DNA from: an uncultured Megasphaera sp. | Lineage (GTDB): Bacteria > Bacillota > Negativicutes > Veillonellales > Megasphaeraceae | NCBI GenBank assembly: GCA_934202965.1 | Contig: CAKPYN010000006.1 | Coordinates: 1 to 64,000, forward strand | Direction of reading: 5' to 3' | DNA length: 64,000 nt | Shown here: positions 60,497 through 64,000 of the stretch, piece after piece | Numbering within the stretch: the first letter of the stretch is position 1 | Layout of the letters: each line of letters begins with the position of its first letter | Made by a program: the position numbers and the translations under genes | Notes under the pieces: model-generated | Seen by the model: only the letters and a program-made list of their open reading frames with translations | Told to the model about the DNA's origin: nothing | Database searches by the model: none

Positions 60497-60823
60497 CTAG
60501 TTACCCCCTTTATCCATCGCTTGCATCACCTTGGCAATCGCTTTGGCAAATCCCGTATCTGTCAGCAAGACGACAACATTTTGCATCTTGCCAACAGCCT
60601 GCCCAAGCTCTTGTTTGGTAAATATATCTACTACGGCAATCCCCTTTCGTTTTGCCAGGCGGCGGTATTTTTCTACATTGTCACTACCGCCGTCGCATGC
60701 TAAAAACAGCATGGGAACTGTATGTTTTTTCAAATGATTCTCGGCTGCAAAATCACCGCATATCGTCTTACGAGCCCGATATGCCAATCCTAACAAGCCG
60801 CTTATCCGTTCGTGCGCTGTCAT
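60497..60823 (-). CDS. L7Ae/L30e-family protein YlxQ
   Basis: 108 residues with the L7Ae-like RNA-binding fold: LLGLAYRARKTICGDFAAENHL, MLFLACDGGSDNVEKYRRLAKRKGI and VVVLLTDTGFAKAI. A putative ribosome-associated protein found between ylxR and infB. It overlaps ylxR by 4 bp and abuts infB. Confidence 0.9.
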   Translation of the reverse strand: MTAHERISGLLGLAYRARKTICGDFAAENHLKKHTVPMLFLACDGGSDNVEKYRRLAKRKGIAVVDIFTKQELGQAVGKMQNVVVLLTDTGFAKAIAKVMQAMDKGGN

Positions 60824-61080
60824 GATAATTCCTGCCGCAGGCTTTCATAAATATCGTCTGATACCTTTGTTTTCAGCGAACGTTCCAAACGGTGTTCTTT
60901 ATATGCCTTTTCCAGACAGTCCGGATTTTGGCAAATATATACGCCGCGGCCTGATTTTTTGCCGGTCTTGTCAATTTCAACGATTCCTTCCGGCGTACGG
61001 ACAACACGAATCATTTCTTTTTTACTTTTTTGTTCCTGACAACCGGCACAAACACGGAGCGGTACTTTTTTCTTTTTCAT
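60820..61080 (-). CDS. YlxR/RnpM (DUF448) RNA-binding protein
   Basis: 86 residues: PLRVCAGCQEQKSKKEMIRVVRTPEG, GRGVYICQNPDCLEKAYK and LERSLK, the signature of the YlxR family, which in Bacillus modulates RNase P. Four cysteines may bind a metal. It lies between nusA and ylxQ. Confidence 0.93.
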   Translation of the reverse strand: MKKKKVPLRVCAGCQEQKSKKEMIRVVRTPEGIVEIDKTGKKSGRGVYICQNPDCLEKAYKEHRLERSLKTKVSDDIYESLRQELS

Positions 61081-61089
61081 AGGCTCCTC

Positions 61090-62226
61090 CTATTCAGCGC
61101 TTGTGTCATCAGACGGCAAGGCTAAATCACTCAAAATATCCATATCCTCATCAGCAGATTCTGATAGTGCTTCCGGCTGAGCAGCTTTTGCTTCCTGTGC
61201 CTGGCTTTCACTCTTTATATCAATTTTCCAATTTGTCAGTTTCGCAGCCAGCCGTGCATTTTGACCCGCTTTACCAATTGCCAGTGACAATTGATAATCC
61301 GGTACAACTACGCTGGAAGATTTTTCAGATTCATCTACAGTAACGGACAAAACCTGTGCCGGGCTCAATGCGTTGGCAATATATACTGCCGGATCTTCAT
61401 CCCATTTGACAATATCAATTTTTTCATTCTGCAGTTCCGTTACGATATTTTGCACGCGTGTGCCTTTCGGTCCTACACAAGCTCCTACAGAATCTACATT
61501 TTCATCGCGGGAGTAGACTGCAATCTTCGAACGGCGGCCTGGTTCTCTAGCAACAGATTTTAATTCTACAACGCCTTCATAGATTTCAGGAACTTCTAAT
61601 TCAAACAATCGTTTCAACAGGCCCGGATGAGTACGGGATACCAAAATTTGTGCGCCTTTTGTTGTTTTTCTTACTTCGACAACATAACATTTAATACGCT
61701 GTCCTACCGTATATGTTTCTGTCGGAATTTGTTCTGATACAGGAAGTACCGCTTCTGCTTTGCCTAAATCAACGTAGACATTGCGATTTTCAACACGCTG
61801 AATTAATCCGGTAATGATATCATCCGTTCGATTATAAAATTCATCATATACAATATTGCGTTCTGCTTCACGAAGGCGCTGAATCATGACTTGTTTCGCT
61901 GCCTGTGCAGCAATGCGGCCAAAATTATCTGGTGTTACATCGACATTAACCACATCGCCGACTTCATATTCTGGATTTAATTTTCTGGCATCTTCCAAGG
62001 AAATTTCACCATGAGGATTTTCCACTTCTTCCACAACCGTCTGGGCTGCAACAATACGATAATCCCCTGTTTCACGATTTAATTCTACATCTGCAATCGG
62101 ATTGGCTTCCGGTTCTTTTTTATATGCCGTAATTAATACAGCCTCCAAGGAATCACAGATAACATCTGTAGACACACCTTTCTCTTTGGATAAAAAAGCG
62201 ATAGCATTGAGCAGTTCTTTGTTCAC
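61090..62226 (-). CDS. nusA: Transcription termination/antitermination factor NusA
   Basis: About 378 residues: N-terminal RNAP-binding domain (NKELLNAIAFLSKEKGVSTDVI), S1 domain around DIITGLIQRVENRNVYVDLGKAEAVLP, then two KH domains (RSKIAVYSRDENVDSVGACVGPKGTRVQNI; LSLAIGKAGQNARLAAKLTNWKIDI) in outline. It lacks the C-terminal repeats of proteobacterial NusA and ends in a short acidic tail. The GTG at 62226 with GGAGGG upstream gives the family N-terminus; an ATG 15 bp upstream is less well placed. Confidence 0.96.
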   Translation of the reverse strand: MNKELLNAIAFLSKEKGVSTDVICDSLEAVLITAYKKEPEANPIADVELNRETGDYRIVAAQTVVEEVENPHGEISLEDARKLNPEYEVGDVVNVDVTPDNFGRIAAQAAKQVMIQRLREAERNIVYDEFYNRTDDIITGLIQRVENRNVYVDLGKAEAVLPVSEQIPTETYTVGQRIKCYVVEVRKTTKGAQILVSRTHPGLLKRLFELEVPEIYEGVVELKSVAREPGRRSKIAVYSRDENVDSVGACVGPKGTRVQNIVTELQNEKIDIVKWDEDPAVYIANALSPAQVLSVTVDESEKSSSVVVPDYQLSLAIGKAGQNARLAAKLTNWKIDIKSESQAQEAKAAQPEALSESADEDMDILSDLALPSDDTSAE

Positions 62227-62240
62227 GTTTACACCCTCCA

Positions 62241-62711
62241 TTAAAAATCTATATGCAAGCGAATTTGTGATATATCTTTCATTGGTAATCGTTCTTCATG
62301 ATCATCTATGCGCACGGTGACGGTGCCATCTTCATTTTTTTGCACCAAATCAGCAACAATATCTTTTGCTCCTTGATAGGGTTTGAAAAAATGAATATCT
62401 ACGGCACGGCCAGCATAGCGGATAAAATCCTTATCTTTTTTAAGAATACGGTCCAATCCCGGCGAGGATACTTCCAGTAAATAATTATCCTGTATGGGGT
62501 CTTTTTCATCCAGCACTTTGCTTAATTTTTCACTGACTCGTTGACAGTCTTCCAAATCCACGCCGCCATCTTTATCAATAAAAACGCGCAAATACCAGTT
62601 TTTTTCCCGCACGTACTCTACATCCACCAATTCCAGGGATGTACCAGCAATAATTTGTTCTACTTCGTTAGCAATTACTTCTTCAATATGTTCACGTCTC
62701 ATCGTATTCAC
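62241..62711 (-). CDS. rimP: Ribosome maturation factor RimP
   Basis: 156 residues. LELVDVEYVREKNWYLRVFIDKDGGVDLEDCQRVSEKLSKVLDE in outline, then NYLLEVSSPGLDRILKKDKDFIRYAGRAVDI, as in RimP. First gene of the nusA-infB operon. A GTG at 62711 has AAGGA 6 nt upstream; an internal ATG at 62702 is the alternative. Confidence 0.95.
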   Translation of the reverse strand: MNTMRREHIEEVIANEVEQIIAGTSLELVDVEYVREKNWYLRVFIDKDGGVDLEDCQRVSEKLSKVLDEKDPIQDNYLLEVSSPGLDRILKKDKDFIRYAGRAVDIHFFKPYQGAKDIVADLVQKNEDGTVTVRIDDHEERLPMKDISQIRLHIDF

Positions 62712-62748
62712 CAGCTATCCTTCTTAAAATAGTGTAGGTAAAAGTTAA

Positions 62749-62770
62749 GAGTGGGCTTACACCCACTCTT
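62749..62770 (-). other. Leader hairpin upstream of rimP
   Basis: AGAGTGGG and CCCACTCT form an 8-bp stem with a 6-nt loop in the rimP 5' leader, about 40 bp before the start. There is no T-run, so it is not an obvious terminator. Confidence 0.6.
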
Positions 62771-62795
62771 TATCAATCCAACCTAAATTACTTTT

Positions 62796-62824
62796 AGTAT
62801 ACCACTTGACCTTTATTCTGACAA
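62796..62824 (-). promoter_or_regulatory. Promoter of the rimP-ribF operon
   Basis: Minus-strand TTGTCA (62824-62819) and TATACT (62801-62796), 17 bp apart, directly after the end of the unknown gene. Confidence 0.75.
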
Positions 62825-62840
62825 CGCCGTCAAGCGGAAA

Positions 62841-63521
62841 TCACGCCATATCAGCGCGTATAGCATCTAAAACAGGCAACAGCCTCTTTTCCAATGCCTT
62901 TTCCAGCTCCTGTAAGGATGAAGTATCAAAATCATGTACCAAATTCGGAAAATTATGGATACGCCGTTCAGCAAAAAAGTCATCACGCAGCACATTATAC
63001 ATCAAGGATAAACCGCTTTGTGTTTCCCGATGATAATACGCCAGTATCATATACGATCCATTGATGATACGCACGGCTTCATTCGGACGAATAAAACGTG
63101 TAAACCCATTATATTCTTCCGGCAGAAATGCATCCCATTGTACAGCAGGAATCCCTTTGTTTTTTAAAATGACACTGAAATTACAAGACGGTTCCACATA
63201 ATAATCATGAATCAAGCGGCTAAGCCGCTGTTCTACCATGGTACGGAACAGTGAAAAATCACTCGTAATAAATTCAATCAGCGCAAATTCCAGCATACCA
63301 ATATCCGTGCGCACCGAAAATTCTTCCGAATCCGGATTAAACACGGCCCGTACGGACCACTGATTCACAGGATTACGATACGTAAACAGTACGTATTCTT
63401 TATCCGCACCCTGCTCCTGTATCATGCGGGATTCTGTCGATAACTTAAAATCTCCCACCTGAAGTGGGAGAATAGAAGCAATATTCCATTGTTTGAGCGT
63501 TTCAATCAATGTATCATCCAT
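62841..63521 (-). CDS. Uncharacterised protein
   Basis: 226 residues, cytosolic, mixed alpha/beta, no signal or membrane segment. Visible blocks are FTYRNPVNQWSVRAVFNPDSEEFSVRTDIGMLEFALIEFI in the first half and an all-helical end DFDTSSLQELEKALEKRLLPVLDAIRADM. I do not recognise the family. The first 25 codons contain an exact hairpin (63452-63470) encoding ILPLQVGDF. It lies between a tRNA gene and the rimP promoter on the same strand. Confidence 0.6.
   Translation of the reverse strand: MDDTLIETLKQWNIASILPLQVGDFKLSTESRMIQEQGADKEYVLFTYRNPVNQWSVRAVFNPDSEEFSVRTDIGMLEFALIEFITSDFSLFRTMVEQRLSRLIHDYYVEPSCNFSVILKNKGIPAVQWDAFLPEEYNGFTRFIRPNEAVRIINGSYMILAYYHRETQSGLSLMYNVLRDDFFAERRIHNFPNLVHDFDTSSLQELEKALEKRLLPVLDAIRADMA
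63452..63470. repeat. Perfect hairpin inside the unknown gene
   Basis: CTCCCAC-CTGAA-GTGGGAG lies in frame at codons 17-24 of the unknown gene. It resembles the small palindromes at IS200/IS605 ends, including the CTCCCACCT stem at 34-42 of this window, so it may be the imprint of an element. Confidence 0.5.
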
Positions 63522-63531
63522 GCTAAAAAAA

Positions 63532-63616
63532 TGGTGCGGTTGGCGGGAGTTGAACCCGCACGATCAGAGATCACTGCCGCCTGAAGACAGCGCGTCTGCC
63601 ATTCCGCCACAACCGC
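63532..63616 (-). tRNA. tRNA-Leu (anticodon CAG)
   Basis: An 85-nt minus-strand gene with acceptor stem GCGGTTG/CAACCGC, discriminator A and encoded CCA. It has the class II D-arm GTGGCGGAATGGCAGACGC in outline, an anticodon loop containing CTTCAGG (anticodon CAG), a long variable arm (GTGATCTCTGATCGT) and a T-arm GCGGGTTCAACTCCCGC. All are consistent with leucine isoacceptors. Confidence 0.96.
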
Positions 63617-63622
63617 ACATAA

Positions 63623-64000
63623 CTAAAAACTATAAAGACTTTTATATTGCTGTTCATTCAGCAAAACTATCTTAACATATTCTCTAGTCTCTGTAAAGGG
63701 AATTTTTTCTATTTCAGAAAAATCTTTTTTCCAGTCATATTTTTCTATCCAAGAGTCGACATACCCACGGCCTGCATTATAGGCTGCCAGTGCCAGCACT
63801 TTATTACCATCATATTCTTTTAATAAATATGCCAGATACCACGTACCTAGTCGAATATTAATTCGTACATTGTTCAGCTTATCCGGTGTATATTCGGTCA
63901 GTTGCATTTGCTGCGCTATCCATGCTGCCGTATCCGGCATAATCTGCATTAACCCTACAGCTCCGCGATGGGAAGACGCACTTTCGTCAAATTTGCTTTC
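63623..64000 (-). CDS. Lytic transglycosylase (SLT domain), partial
   Basis: The C-terminal 125 residues of a soluble lytic transglycosylase; the 5' part is beyond the window. The catalytic Glu motif ESKFD is at the very edge, followed by SHRGAVGLMQIMPDTAAWIA, LNNVRINIRLGTWYLAYLL and ALAAYNAGRGYVDSW, as in Slt/MltE enzymes that cleave peptidoglycan glycan strands. An internal ATG at 63949 is not the true start because the catalytic motif lies before it. Confidence 0.93.
   Translation of the reverse strand, partial: ESKFDESASSHRGAVGLMQIMPDTAAWIAQQMQLTEYTPDKLNNVRINIRLGTWYLAYLLKEYDGNKVLALAAYNAGRGYVDSWIEKYDWKKDFSEIEKIPFTETREYVKIVLLNEQQYKSLYSF

Noticed and set aside
63493..63675. 60-codon plus-strand ORF with WRELNPHDQRS
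   Set aside because: This is the usual false translation of a tRNA-Leu gene read from the opposite strand.
1..64000. CRISPR array or phage module
   Set aside because: No regularly spaced direct repeats with unique spacers and no integrase, capsid or terminase genes were seen in the window.

Overview
The window looks like the chromosome of an anaerobic diderm Firmicute of class Negativicutes, probably a Veillonellaceae/Megasphaera-type organism. This is inferred from gene content only. Firmicute-type genes (rbgA next to rnhB, SufU, the rimP-nusA-ylxR-ylxQ-infB operon, a SCIFF peptide with its radical SAM maturase) sit beside outer-membrane functions (TonB-ExbB-ExbD, a TonB-dependent receptor, an MsbA-like exporter, a lipopolysaccharide-kinase-like protein). 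Enzymes of anaerobic life are present, such as an anaerobic haem-degrading radical SAM protein and FeoAB.

Layout. 1-1.5 kb: the right end of an IS200/IS605-like element abuts a 5'-truncated succinate dehydrogenase iron-sulfur gene; then a candidate sRNA and a RAYT-type transposase. 1.5-4.5 kb: rplS, rbgA, rnhB and a DUF3298 protein. 4.5-8 kb: feo iron(II) operon. 8-24 kb: haem/iron island with an SBP-permease-ATPase importer, TonB-dependent receptor, ChaN-like protein and MsbA-like exporter, and a second minus-strand cluster exbB-exbD-tonB-flavodoxin-hutW-PNPOx-araC. 24-32 kb: a twelve-gene type IV pilus cluster with no secretin. 32-36 kb: a UvrD-like helicase carrying an internal exonuclease domain, two half-size chromate transporters and a LysR regulator. 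37-42 kb: sufCBDSU. 42.6-44.4 kb: SCIFF locus. 44.5-50 kb: nth, larE, an ADP-ribosylglycohydrolase, pncB and a DMT transporter. 50-55 kb: split transketolase behind an attenuator-like leader, then two tandem aminotransferase paralogues. 55-62.8 kb: rimP-to-ribF translation operon. The end holds an unknown gene, tRNA-Leu(CAG) and a partial lytic transglycosylase.

The strongest new signal is regulatory. A 37/38-bp element (CTACTCCAA ... CAGCCCATTCCGACAT) occurs twice, at 17695-17731 and 24141-24178. At 24 kb it has two CCGAC half-sites 21 bp apart, as expected for an AraC-family dimer, and an araC gene closes the same cluster. In both copies the element overlaps a -35 hexamer that lies exactly 17 bp from a -10 hexamer. 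At 24 kb the promoter drives exbB-tonB-hutW. At 17.7 kb it faces a short non-coding interval that ends in a strong terminator, so it appears to drive a roughly 130-nt sRNA with a C/U-rich anti-Shine-Dalgarno-like stretch. The system proposed is Fur plus an AraC regulator controlling both the haem uptake/degradation operon and a small RNA.

Other points worth attention are a 33-codon membrane-peptide ORF before exbB, a Gly/Ser/Asp-rich TonB linker, a Met-rich tail on HutW, a highly acidic loop in FeoB, 11-bp-period repeats before both the RAYT gene and the pilus operon, and a small membrane gene translationally coupled to the SCIFF maturase.
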